This document shows positions 22,101 through 32,035 of a DNA stretch of 64,000 bases, in pieces. Position 1 is the first letter of the stretch; each line of letters begins with the position of its first letter. Source of the DNA: Gnetum montanum (Eukaryota; Streptophyta; Gnetopsida; Gnetales; Gnetaceae). The stretch lies in assembly GCA_015680685.1 (NCBI GenBank), contig MNCI01000970.1, forward strand, positions 338,979-402,978, in the 5' to 3' direction. The position numbers and the translations under genes were made by a program. Below the pieces are notes generated by a model. It worked only from the letters and a program-made list of their open reading frames with translations, made no database searches and was not told the origin of the DNA.

Positions 22101-25100
22101 AAGATGTTTAATCTAGTCTCCTCCTTTCTTGTTTTGCCAAGTGCAATTTCTTTGAATTCAACTATGCTGCCTCTTTTATTACGGTTGCAAGGAAGAAATA
22201 TGGCGCGAGAGCTGAAAAACATAATGTAATCCTATTTTAGGAGTATGCTCTAAAAATCTAATCATCAGGATCACAATTAACCTAAAAAATAGAATACGTA
22301 TCTTTGTATAAGGTCTCATGAAACCAATACAAAGCCAACTGAACTGCAACCCAAAAAACAAGAAAAAAAAAAGCATTTTCTGCTCAGTGTTCCTTCTGAG
22401 AAAATTTTCTGTTCCTTTCATAGCAGATAAAAGGGGACTAGAGAAGTCTAAACTTTAGCATTGAGCTTTATTATCTCTCCAAATTGGGAGAGGTTATCAT
22501 CATGAACAGAGATACCACATGCTTATCTGGATAGATTCCACACACCTTGAGCATAAGAGCAATTTAATAGTAGGAGGTAACTCGTTACAGAAAACACGAC
22601 CACCAGTGTTGATATGTTAAAGCATCATTTGTTGTCACATGGTTCCCAGATTGTGGTAAATACTAATTGGTTTTGGGTCTACTTATCACATTTTTCGTTT
22701 TGATATCCTATTAATTTGCAATGAATTTCACTTTTGAAATTGAAAATATTCCTCTGGTTTTGTGACTATTGTATTGGCATGTTGGCTATTTTTATTTTTA
22801 ATTTGTCTGATTATAGGCCATATTGAATTTTATCATTTCACGTTTCACAAATTTTTAATAGCAAATTTAGTGCATGATTTTGGAAATACATGCAGGGGAA
22901 AGATTACAGAGCTTCACTTCAACTAGGAAACCATGCGTTTTATGGTGCAAATTACATCCAGGTATGATATTTTTGTAATTCAGCAAATTAACACAGAAAC
23001 TCTCTAGAAAAGATGTCCTGAAATGTTATTTTTCGTTTAAATGTTATTTTTAAGTGTTTGACATGATATTTCAATTTTTACAAATGTTATCCTAATTTCT
23101 AGAAGAGTCCCTGGTGTAATCGGAAGAAGCTTGTGACTTGCTGTTAGAGTATGGTTGTGAATTGTGTGTGCAATTGTTAGTTTCTCAATAACCAACTCAA
23201 GAAATGAGTTAAACAAGAAATCACGATGGTCTGTGAATAGATGCAGCAGTTCAGGAAGGATTTAAATCATTGAATGAGAACGTCGTATCATTGTGGAACA
23301 TCTAAAGAAGAAGAGAAAAAAAGAAGAAGAAGGAAGGAATAACCCCAAATGATCGTGACCCAAAGCTGCCCTCCCAAGATCCAAAAGAAGCCATGAGGAA
23401 TAGTTAAAAACACTGGTTCAAGCTGTGTGAATTGACTAGTGAAAGATTTCATGGGGTTAAGAAAGTTGTTGAGACTAAATCCTTACGAGTTGCAAGAATC
23501 CTAAAAGTATCCTGCATCCACAAGGAGCCTGGGGTAGAGTAAAATCGAAGAAGGTAAGCAGGATGAACTCGTGAGTTAGTCAATGAAGTACTCATGAGAT
23601 GAAAGGAAGGAAGAAGGCATGAATTTAACTCACGAACTGTGAAGTGAATGCTAGACCAAGTTCCTGAAAGGTCTGCATAGTAAGGCTGAGCTGTGGTGAT
23701 TAAATGTTCTTGTAAATTAGTCCCATGCAAGACTGACCAGGGGAAAGTTCAATGTCACATTGCGAGATGAATCAGAACTCACGATGATGAAAAACACTGA
23801 TGCACTGTAAATTGTAGCAGGAATCAGAGTGGTAGCCTATTGCACCAAATGGTCAGTGAAAGGTGTGGCAGAGGTCTAGAGCTGTATTAGGAGAATACAA
23901 GAAATTGTGAACTCAAGAAGTCAGGATACAGATATCGTGAATTAAAGTAAATATCATGATTATGAAATAAGCCTTAGAAATAGTTCACGAGTGGCACTGT
24001 ATTTCCTCTAAAAGATTCTGAAAGTGTAAAGGAGTTTGTGTGAATAAATGCAACTTAAGAAACTTGAATTCTTAAACAGTATATGAAACCTTAAGATGGT
24101 AGCAGAGAAATCTGCAACCAACAGAATTTAACACTTGCAACCTGGTTTTGAATGGATCTCTACTTATTTTAAAAGCATGGGCACGTAGCAGAAATGCCAG
24201 TACAGATGTCTCATGTATACTGATATGTTACCCATTTATGGAAATCCTTGGTAATTAACGAGTAGCTGGAGTAGATGCATCTAATTAGCCATTGATTCAA
24301 AAAACTTGAAGGGAATCCCTTGGTCCTTTATATAAACTAGCCAGTTCATGGCCCTGGTGCTTCTCTTTAGAAATAAGTAATAAAGGTTGCGAAAGGAAAT
24401 ATATTAATTTTTTAAAGATTAATTTATGTTTGCATTTTTTTACTAATATCAAACATTTGATTCTGGCCTCATGATATAATCTCCTGTAATTCTTACTTGT
24501 GCCAGTAGCATTATTATTATGCTCATGCAAGTCCTCTTCCATTAGCTGTAAGTATGCTTTTTGCAAAGGAATGTAAAAGCTCATAGTGTTGGAGATCCCA
24601 ATCTACTGGTCAGAATTCAGTTTCAGCTGCTTCTTTTATGTATTTTCTTCACTAGCTGGGACTGAACCCATAAACTGTAAGATTCAAGTCACAAGCTTTA
24701 TCAACAAGCCACACCTTATTGATTTGCTATATTTCTATAATCATCACCCGGTGTGTCAATGCTCAGTCCACCAAGTGTGGTCCCAGGAGGGTCAGTGGAT
24801 GAGCAAAAGCCGAAACTTTTCAAGTGGCTGTACCTAGGGCTATATTGCTATAATGATTTTCCAATAGTTGTGTTCAATGACCTAGTTATATTAGATTTCA
24901 ACAGCACGTAAGGAACTCAAATTTATTGATATGTTTATTTGATTTATGTAACATTATTACTGAGTAATTTCATTAAGTGTTTTAACTATTCTAGCAGTTT
25001 GTTTATTTCTCAGTTTTTTCTTTTATTTTTTATTTCTTACAATGTACCGTTATTTCACTAAATCTTTTTTTTCCGTTACTTCCTTTTGCAGAGTGTTACC

Positions 25101-25933
25101 CCAAACATTTCCCTTGGCGGTGAACTGTTTTGGCTTGGGCATCAAAGGAAGTCTGGAATTGGCTTTGCAGCTCGTTATAATACTGATAAGACGGTTTGTT
25201 TCTTGAGTTTTGTTTTCGTTTTTCTTTCTTTCTTTATCTTTTTGTAGACTTGAGTTTTACAGTTGCATTTTCATATCAATGGTGTAGCAGTTTTCTAACT
25301 GTAAATTCTTATGTGTCATAGGTTGCTACAGGGCAAATTTCAAGCACTGGTATAGTGTCTTTGGGTTACGTACAGAAAATATCAGAGAAGGTAGCTTGAA
25401 TGATATCAGATGCATTATCAATTCCGTTAACTTCTACTCCAGTGTTTTACAAATTTCTTCTTTGTGCTTGACCATCTCAGATATCATTGGCAACTGATTT
25501 TATGTACAATGATATGACAAAGGAGACACATGCTAGTGTTGGCTACGATTACATTTCAAGACAGGTAGTTGAATTTGCTCTCTTTAAAGGAATATTTACT
25601 CCTATGATACTGCTGATAAATATGGCTGCAGTTAGTGTGTTTCAACTTACAAATGACTCCTGGTGGAATATTATTGGAAACTGTATCAGTGTCGGCTAAG
25701 GGGAAGAATTGATTCAAATGGAGTAGTTGGTTCATATCTGGAAGAGAGACTAAACCTGGGAGTTAATTTCCTTCTTTCTGCAGAGGTCGGTACCCTTGTC
25801 TAGTTCTTAAGACCTATCGATTTGTGGTTTTGCATCATTAATTTCATTGATCCTTCTATTGTTTTCTATGCAGATTGATCATTCCAAAAAGGACTATAAA
25901 TTTGGGTTTGGCTTAACAGTTGGTGAATTTTAG
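19177..25933 (+). CDS. TOM40: Mitochondrial import receptor subunit TOM40, 11 exons
   Basis: Beta-barrel channel of the TOM complex, through which nearly all nuclear-encoded mitochondrial proteins cross the outer membrane. Exons: 19177-19447, 20465-20546, 20780-20879, 20986-21081, 21302-21352, 22896-22961, 25092-25193, 25322-25390, 25481-25564, 25690-25785, 25874-25933. All introns are GT-AG, and the 1077 nt join in frame to 358 residues plus TAG. Residues 1-67 are an Ala/Pro/Ser-rich cytosolic extension. Family blocks follow: [17 protein letters not shown] (68-84), [11 protein letters not shown] (~97-107), [11 protein letters not shown] (~137-147), [51 protein letters not shown], and a C-terminal beta-signal KFGFGLTV (348-355). 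The start ATG has G at -3 and +4. It is longer than the ~309-residue Arabidopsis TOM40-1 only because of the N-terminal extension. No damage is seen, so it is probably functional. Confidence 0.95.
19243..19284 (+). repeat. TOM40: Hexanucleotide (GCTCCT)n-type repeat in TOM40 exon 1
   Basis: About seven imperfect GCTCCT/GCTTCT units in frame encode an Ala-Pro (once Ala-Ser) run at residues ~24-35. The period of six keeps the frame whatever the copy number. Confidence 0.85.
21353..22895 (+). other. TOM40 intron 5 (1.5 kb)
   Basis: T-rich intron between GGTGAG and TGCAG sites. I see no second gene in it. The open frame on the minus strand at 22421-22179 lacks any recognised motif and overlaps A/T-rich sequence. 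Confidence 0.7.
23110..23170 (+). repeat. Degenerate tRNA-derived SINE relic in TOM40 intron 6
   Basis: CTGGTGTAATCGGAAGAAGC resembles an A box, followed by AAGCTTGTGACTTG, the same 14 bases found in the relic at 24655-24715 on the other strand. The B-box part is weak. Low confidence alone; the shared 14-mer is the main support. Confidence 0.3.
24655..24715 (-). repeat. tRNA-derived SINE relic in TOM40 intron 6
   Basis: On the minus strand an A-box-like TGGCTTGTTGATAA (24711-24698) and a near-perfect B box GGTTCAGTCCC (24668-24658) sit about 43 bases apart, as in tRNA genes. No complete cloverleaf or anticodon stem could be drawn, so a SINE head is more likely than a tRNA gene. Confidence 0.5.
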
Positions 25934-26241
25934 TTTTTATACCAACTGTAATTGGGGTTCATGGCCGTGATTCATTTATCACGTGGAATTGTCTGCGCCT
26001 ACAATGTAGGAGTGAATGTAATTTTTGTGCTTTGGATCAGTCCTAGGGTTTTACTTGGGCAAAAGCTGTCATTTTAGTTATAATTTTTCATTAATATATT
26101 TGTACCACTCCACGTGACAATTCCGTTCTCATCCTCTCATGTTTGAAGAGTCGGGTTTCAAATTCATTATTGATTTCAAAGTTTTTGCGGCATTTTAATA
26201 TTTGCCTTAATCTCAAACTGTTTACCTGTTTTGTACTCAAA

Positions 26242-26247
26242 AATAAA
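26242..26247 (+). terminator. Candidate TOM40 polyadenylation signal (AATAAA)
   Basis: AATAAA lies 309 bases after the stop, followed by T-rich sequence. Plant poly(A) signals are loose and other A-rich words lie nearer the stop, so this is only a candidate. Confidence 0.3.
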
Positions 26248-26551
26248 AATACATTTTAAGCTAATTTGTTGGTTTTATCTTATTTTTGGCTTTTATACCT
26301 ACCTTCTTGGTTCGTCAAACATTATGATATTAAGTAAAAAATAATTTGAGAGTCTGTTAGCTTTAGAATACATCTGCCACGGCTTAAATAATGGCTTTGA
26401 AATGACATTTTCTTTATTATTTTTTACGGAAAATTACAGTAATTCTTTAACATTTGATTGTCATTGTGACGTTTTTAGATGATTTTCAGCAGCTTTCAGA
26501 ATTGTGTTGGATTCAGTTTCTTTGAAGATCAACCCTTTAATTTCTGTAGGC

Positions 26552-26622
26552 TGAATGCAAGTCAAGAAGTCTTTCTACTCGTGTCCAAGGAGGAATGCAA
26601 GTCAAAGAAGTCTTTCTAGTTG
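26552..26622 (+). repeat. Short tandem duplication
   Basis: GAATGCAAGTCAAGAAGTC followed by TTTCTA (26553-26577) recurs as GAATGCAAGTCAAAGAAGTC followed by TTTCTA (26593-26618), about 40 bases downstream, with one inserted A. No coding meaning seen. Confidence 0.8.
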
Positions 26623-27070
26623 TTTCAAATTATTAGTGTATAACAATTGGACTTGGATTTTGGTTGATCATGGGGGCTTGTGATTGTCACACCTACCAGA
26701 GGCGTAGAGAACTACCTGATAACTGCGAGGGCTTTGAAAATAAGGGCAACATTGGCATCGATATTGCATCTGTAATTTCTACAAGGATATGAAAATTTTT
26801 GCAGGTGACTTTTCGTACCCAAATCAGCTGCAAGAGAGTTTAAAGATGCATAGTTTATATTAAAATTGTAAGAAGATACCACATCAAAGGTTAGATATGT
26901 GGATTGTGTCTTAATAGAAGTTTGCACAATCTGAATCAACTTTAATAGTGAAAATATTTTTACAAATGTTTAAATAAATTTGAGTAAACTGCATCTAAAT
27001 TATGGTCAAAATGAAATGCAAGAAATAAGTAAAATGAATATTGCACATCCAAATTTATAACAGTTTGGTT
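26623..27070. other. Intergenic, nothing recognised
   Basis: AT-rich sequence downstream of TOM40. The minus-strand open frame at 26939-26712 has no recognisable motif. It may include the far end of the Sirevirus-like LTR, whose outer boundary I could not place. Confidence 0.4.
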
Positions 27071-28012
27071 TGGGCCTAGTTTATTCCACAAGGTTATCCA
27101 AATGTCTTCTGCCTTTGGGTTCCTTTTTGATCTTCAAATTCTTAAAGAACAATGTTGGTTTCAAGGGTTTCCAATTTCCTTTTTGTATAGTTGGGATTAT
27201 TAGGCAAAACTTGTCAAACTATATCTCAAAACAAAGAAAATTGAAATGATGCATTTGGGGGATCTCACTGTAGATTAGATTGTATTCAATACAAACACAA
27301 ATCATGCAAGAGATGTAGAAATCATGCAAGAGATGTAGAAATTTTGAGCACTAGTATATTTTTCAAGCTTACATAATCAAAATTTTTTGTGAAGCTCTTC
27401 CACCTTACTTTGATATGCTTTGTTGCTAATGATATACCAAACTTCTTTAATGATGCATCTTCACCTAAGCATTAATGGGCAAGAGGGCCATGATAGTTTT
27501 CAATGCTTTGTTTGTTTTATAACATTCGAAGGACTTTTTGGCCTTTTTGTTTTTTAGGTTTTGCCTTTTCTCCTTGATAAGTTAATCTTATCGGAGTTGG
27601 TTGACCTTATGCTTCAACTTGCAAAACTTGAACCCTTGGCTCGATTGTTGTACTTGATCTCGAGCATCTGGAACTAGGTGATTATCATTGGTTGTTTGTC
27701 TTGGCTTCGTCAACCTATCCAAAGGTTAGTTGACCTTAGTAGTGAGGTATTTTTTGTGCTTTGAACTTGGGTTGATCAACCTTTGGCAATGTTGGTCCAC
27801 CTTAAGAGTGTTGCTTTTTTTTTTCTACTCTAAACTTGCCTTCAATTTGGATTAGTTGATTTTAGATTTAGTTGCTTGATCTTATGAGTGATGCATTTTC
27901 TTTCTTTTGAACTTCGCTAGCTCCTACACAATTTAGTCATGACATCATTTTGGTTGAAGATCTTAGTGAACAATATGCATTTTGTCATTCTAAATCAACA
28001 ATTCAATTAACA
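27071..28012 (-). repeat. Probable 3' LTR of the Sirevirus-like element
   Basis: On the minus strand the LTR would start TGTTAATTG immediately after the purine tract AGGAGGAGAT. Inside it, at ~27596-27915, a motif of the form GTTGACCTTA followed by a T-rich run and TTTGAACTTG recurs about three times at 63-80 base intervals. There is no second copy in the window to confirm the boundaries. Confidence 0.4.
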
Positions 28013-28198
28013 ATCTCCTCCTATTTGGACATGACAAAGGCACCTTCTTTTGGAAGATGACAACATGACAAGCACACATGGTAGGAATCCAAATAAATTA
28101 AAACGGATAGCCCATGCAAAATCGTAAGCTCCCCTTGAGCTTATGACTCGTTTTTTTTCCCTCTTAATTTCTACTACTTGTGTTCTCTCCCCCTTGTT
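28011..28198 (-). other. Multiple polypurine tracts upstream of the copia LTR
   Basis: On the minus strand there are three purine runs: near 28198-28184 (CAAGGGGGAGAGA), near 28138-28127 (CAAGGGGAGCTT) and next to the LTR at 28026-28013 (ATAGGAGGAGATTG). The last is in the position of the primary plus-strand primer. Repeated tracts of this kind are known from Sireviruses. Confidence 0.55.
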
Positions 28199-28762
28199 TG
28201 GCATTTGCAAAAAGCCAGAAATGAACACTCTCAAGGCACAAGGGTGACCTTGGAGAGGGGTGAATTAAGACTGAAATAATATGTTGAAAGTAAGAAACAA
28301 AGCTCTCAACTAAATAAGTATAATGGAAGACAAGAAAAAGTTAAGCATGCTGTCATAATAATGTCATCACAAAATAATACTTTAGCTTACGTGCAACTCT
28401 TGTAGAGAGAATATGCAAATAAAATATAGCTACTAAATCACAATGGAAATAGAGAAGCTACACTAATATATATTGATTAGAAGACCTGAAGCAAGTATGA
28501 ATAGTAGTATACAATATGAAATCAACAATAAGGGCTATCGTAATACCACATCAATAGAAGAGCTAATACTAATATGAAAATAACCATCATAAAGGTCAAC
28601 TATATTAATACAAACTTGCAGCTCATATATCACTATTTGTTAATATATACCAAAGGATAAGCAAAGGATATATTTAATTATAATGCACTTATAAATTGCC
28701 CTATTTTAAGGGTAATCCTCAACCTACCTAATGAAGAGTAAGGTAGTTACGTACTTAGATTA

Positions 28763-29026
28763 GCTGGGGAATGGTCTAACTCCCAACCCTCTCTTGATTT
28801 CTTCAAAATGATTGGATGGAAGAGATTTTGTTAAACCATTTGCGAGTTGATTTTTTGACTTAATATTCTCAATTCCAATACTTCCTTTGCTCCTAAATAA
28901 AATGGTGGCTAATCTCAATGTGTTTGGTTTTGAAGTGTTGCACAGGGTTTTTGCAATGTTGATAGCTCTCATAGTGTCATAAAACATTAAAGCCTTATTT
29001 TGTTCATGCTTGTAATCTTTAAGCAT
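28763..29026 (-). pseudogene. Ty1/copia RNase H, C-terminal part
   Basis: An 88-codon frame includes MRAINIAKTLCNTSKPNTL and a later NQLANGLTKSLPSNHFEEI. These correspond to the conserved Asn-rich block and the Leu-Ala-Asp-x-Phe-Thr-Lys-x-Leu ending of plant copia RNase H, with the Asp and Phe altered. It has no usable start and is separated from RT by stops, so it is a relic. Confidence 0.75.
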
Positions 29027-29535
29027 TTACACTATCCACATTAGTTGAACATAAAAATTTCCAATTACTCTATATTCTACTTTAGCTATTAAGATGGAGG
29101 TAGGGGTTCACTTAGTCATCCAAGATACAAGACATTGTCCTAGAAAGAAGCAATTTCTAGTTGTACTTCTTTTATCATCAATCTTTCCAATCCAATTTAC
29201 ATTCAAATACCCAACAAGATCAAAGCTTGTGTCTTTGGAATACCAAAGATCATGCTATGTAGTACCTTTCAAATATTTCAAAATCTTTTTGACAACAATA
29301 TAATGGAATTCTTTGGGTTTAGATTTATACCTTGCACATATCCTAATGCTTAAGGCAATATTAGGTCTACTAGTAGTAAGGTATAACAAATCTCAATTAT
29401 TCCTCTATATAATTTTTTATTGATATTCTTACCTTGCTCATCCTTGCACAATTTGACTTTAGGGCTCAAGGGAATGGAAGCTTCTTTGGGATTTTCCATA
29501 CCATACTTCTTGAGGATCTCCTTGGCATAATTTGC

Positions 29536-29930
29536 TTAGGATATGAAAATACCATTCTTGCTTTGAATGATTTGGAGTTCCAAGAAGAAAGTTAATTCAT
29601 CCATGAGGCTTATTTCAAATTTAACCCGCTTGATTTCTTCAAATTTCTTACATAACAAGGGGTTAGTGGCATAAAAAACAATATCATCAAGATAGATTTG
29701 AGCTATTAAATAATCCTTATCATGCTTTAAAATAAAAAGTGCAAGATCAAAAGAACCTCTTACAAAGCCATTTTGTATCAAATGTTACGATAGCCTTTCA
29801 TACCAAGCCCTAGGGGCTTGCTTAAGTTTGTATGGTACTTTTTTCAATCTAAATGCATGATCCTTTTTGTGAGGATCCTTAAAGCCTAGTGGTTGCTCCA
29901 CATAAACCTCTTCTATTTTAGGAATTGATA
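29536..29930 (-). pseudogene. Ty1/copia reverse transcriptase, C-terminal half
   Basis: The upstream part (29930-29785) reads a YKLKQAPRAWYERLS block broken by one stop; the open part (29781-29536) reads IQNGFVRGSFDLALFILKH, then QIYLDDIVFYATN with the catalytic Tyr-Leu-Asp-Asp at 29694-29683, and ELTFFLELQIIQSKNGIFIS. The order and wording are typical of plant Ty1/copia RT. Catalytic Asp residues are kept, but the palm N-terminal motifs are missing. Confidence 0.85.
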
Positions 29931-29950
29931 AACACTACTTCCAACTTTCC

Positions 29951-31406
29951 CATAGAACTCCCCACAGGAGATGAATGGTATGGTTTAGGAATGACTTATT
30001 CTTCCAACTTTCATCTATTTACTTAATTAGTATGCCCCTTGATAAAGTCTAACATGTATGCATGTTGATTTGGTAATTAAATGTGTGTTAACTAGATTTT
30101 TAATATTAATGCAAAGGCTATGTAGCATCTCTAAAATCTTGACCATTCTTTCTTCTCCATGATTTGAAGTTCTAGGATTTAGAAAATCACATCTTCTAAA
30201 TTTCATTCAACCTTTGTACCAATTTGAACATGGCTTTTTTATAAAAGATCGCACAACCATCCATGTTGTGATTTCTATAGTAGATTAATTTGTATGGCTT
30301 GGAAGAAGAACTTTCACAAGAACCCTTTTGCTTGTAAATACTATCTGTTCCAAGTCTGATTAGAATTGGTATAGACATCTTATAGGCATAAGACATTAGC
30401 ATCCAAATCTTGTAACTTTGCTAAGATGCGTGGGGTATCGATACTCATGTCAGTCCAAAACCATGGTGAACATAACATATGTTTTTCATTGGCTATGAAC
30501 CTTGCAAGCACATAATATGTTACAACTTCTATTCTTATTCTTAAATTTTTTCTTGGGTTACTTCTCTTCATGGGTATTATATACCTTGTTAGTACAAGAT
30601 TATGATTTTTCATGATGTTATTACTATATGATTTGGTTATAGGCTGAATGGGTATCCATCTTCATGATCATTATAGTTCATCAACTAATGTTTCAACTGA
30701 TTTTGGATTGGTAACAATTTGGGTGCATTACTTGAACTTTTAATGATCTTTCTATCCCCCTTAAGACACTTACTTTGGTAATGTAACTAATGACATACTA
30801 GCGGTTAGTGGTCTAAGACTCTCTATCTACAGAGGTTAAGCACTAAATCGTAAGGTCTAAGTTGAATTAAGAGATTATATTTTTTAGTCATATCAATTAG
30901 CATGGTTAGTTAATCTAAGTTATAGCCTCTTAAGACAACTTAAGATATCATTGAATTATTTGGTACCTGTATAATAAATATGAGCTCACCATTGAGTTTA
31001 GAAGGCTAAAAAATATTAAAAATGATTATTCATATGTTAGAAATAAGCATGGTATGCCCAAGTTATGCTAAAATGAGTCTTTGAGGATTTTGAGGCACTA
31101 TGTTGGGCAAGGAGTAAAAGTAATTTTTGGAGCTTCATAGTGTAGATCTCACTTCACTAATGCATTCAAGAGATTGAAATCCTTAGAAAATGACTCTTTA
31201 CCAAAAAAGCATCCAGAATCAAAATTTATGACTTCCTAGGTTCAAAAATTTCAACATGAAAAACAAGACTTCCCCATGTCATCTCAGAACTACTCCAAAA
31301 AGAGCATACTTAATTACAGAATTTTTATCCTAGTTGCTATCAACCTGCCAAATTTCCTTTGTAAAAATTTTTTCTTTAATTTTCATTTTTATCATCTATT
31401 TTAATA
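29951..31406. other. No supported gene
   Basis: AT-rich. Minus-strand open frames at 30402-30196 and 30613-30380 show no convincing domain; the first might be a ruined zinc-knuckle region of the copia gag, but I would not annotate it. 30640-31400 may be LTR-like, but no repeat partner was found. Confidence 0.5.
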
Positions 31407-31857
31407 GGTTTGAACATTTTGTCCATTGACCAAAAAGTTTTCCATTACCGAACCTGCTAAGAAGGTACGCTTGTGGCTTTGGTAGTCTTCTTCAGAGCTC
31501 TATTGGAGGCAGGAATTTACAGCACTGGTGGTATCCGTTAGAGATCCGTTGATAGGTTTGAAATTTTTGTCCATTGACCAAAAAGTTTTCCATTACCGAA
31601 CCTGCCAAGTAGGTACCAGGTACCCTGGCAGCTTTGGTAGTCTTCATCGGAGCTCTATGGGAGGCAGGATTTTACAGCGCTGGTGGTATTTGTTAGAGAT
31701 CGGTTGATAGGTTTGAAATTTTTGTCCATTGGCCAAAAAGTTTTCCATTACCAAACCGGCCAAGTAGGTACGCTGGTGGCTTTGGTAGTCTTCATAGGAG
31801 CTCTATGGGAGGCAGGATTTTACAGCACTGGTGGTATTCTTTAGAGCTCACTGAGAG
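31407..31857. repeat. Three-copy tandem repeat of ~150 bp
   Basis: Units start at 31407, 31555 and 31710 (lengths 148, 155 and ~148). Each runs from GGTTTGAA, through GTCCATTG, CCAAAAAGTTTTCCATTACC and GGCTTTGGTAGTCTTC, to GGAGGCAGGA and a CACTGGTGGTAT-type end. Copy 2 has a 7-base GGTACC-containing insertion. Copies are near 90% alike by eye. Confidence 0.85.
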
Positions 31858-32035
31858 GTACGAGTATACGGCGCTAGCAGTGTCCACAAATCTCTTAAAG
31901 AGAGAAGATTTTATAAAGCCGACGGTGTCCACAGAGCACTGTGGGAGGTAGGATTTTATGACATGGCCGGTGTCCATCGGCACTCCAGGAAGATGGGATT
32001 TTATGATGCCAACGGTATCCATCAGAAATTACAGA
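31800..32035. repeat. 45-bp tandem repeat nested at the end of the 150-bp array
   Basis: Units of the type GGAGGTAGGATTTTATGA, a variable middle and CGGTGTCCAT recur about five times with a 45-bp period. On the minus strand this reads as 15-residue repeats (Asp-Thr at positions 2-3, Ile-Lys-Ser at 7-9, Leu-Pro near the end) in an open frame at 32022-31792. The 45-bp unit is itself part of the ~150-bp unit. No protein family recognised. Confidence 0.75.

Larger units (their letters stand above)
22962..25091 (+). other. TOM40 intron 6 (2.1 kb) with inserted repeats
   Basis: The longest intron. Two tRNA-like relics lie in it (23110-23170 on +, 24655-24715 on -). The A/G-rich stretch at 23290-23345 is low-complexity. 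The part between ~23100 and 24840 is less T-rich than the rest and is probably inserted sequence. No open frame here has recognisable motifs. Confidence 0.6.
27071..29950 (-). mobile_element. 3' half of a Sirevirus-like Ty1/copia element, minus strand
   Basis: In element order (minus strand): RT C-terminal half (~29930-29536), RNase H end (29026-28763), a ~750 bp tail with three purine-rich tracts, and the start of an LTR at 28012 (TGTTAATTG). The RT block with a Tyr-Leu-Asp-Asp box and the RNase H end are Ty1/copia-type. Several polypurine tracts before the 3' LTR are a hallmark of Sireviruses such as soybean SIRE1. Gag, protease and integrase are missing or too decayed to read upstream of 29950. 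No 5' LTR was found, and the outer LTR limit near 27071 is a guess. Confidence 0.65.

Noticed and set aside
24655-24715. Functional tRNA gene in TOM40 intron 6
   Set aside because: A- and B-box-like sequences are present, but I could not draw acceptor or anticodon stems and there is no terminator T-run right after; a SINE relic is more likely.
30196-30402. Possible ruined zinc-knuckle (gag) upstream of the copia RT
   Set aside because: Only a vague Tyr/His/Cys pattern; the spacing and required cysteines are missing.
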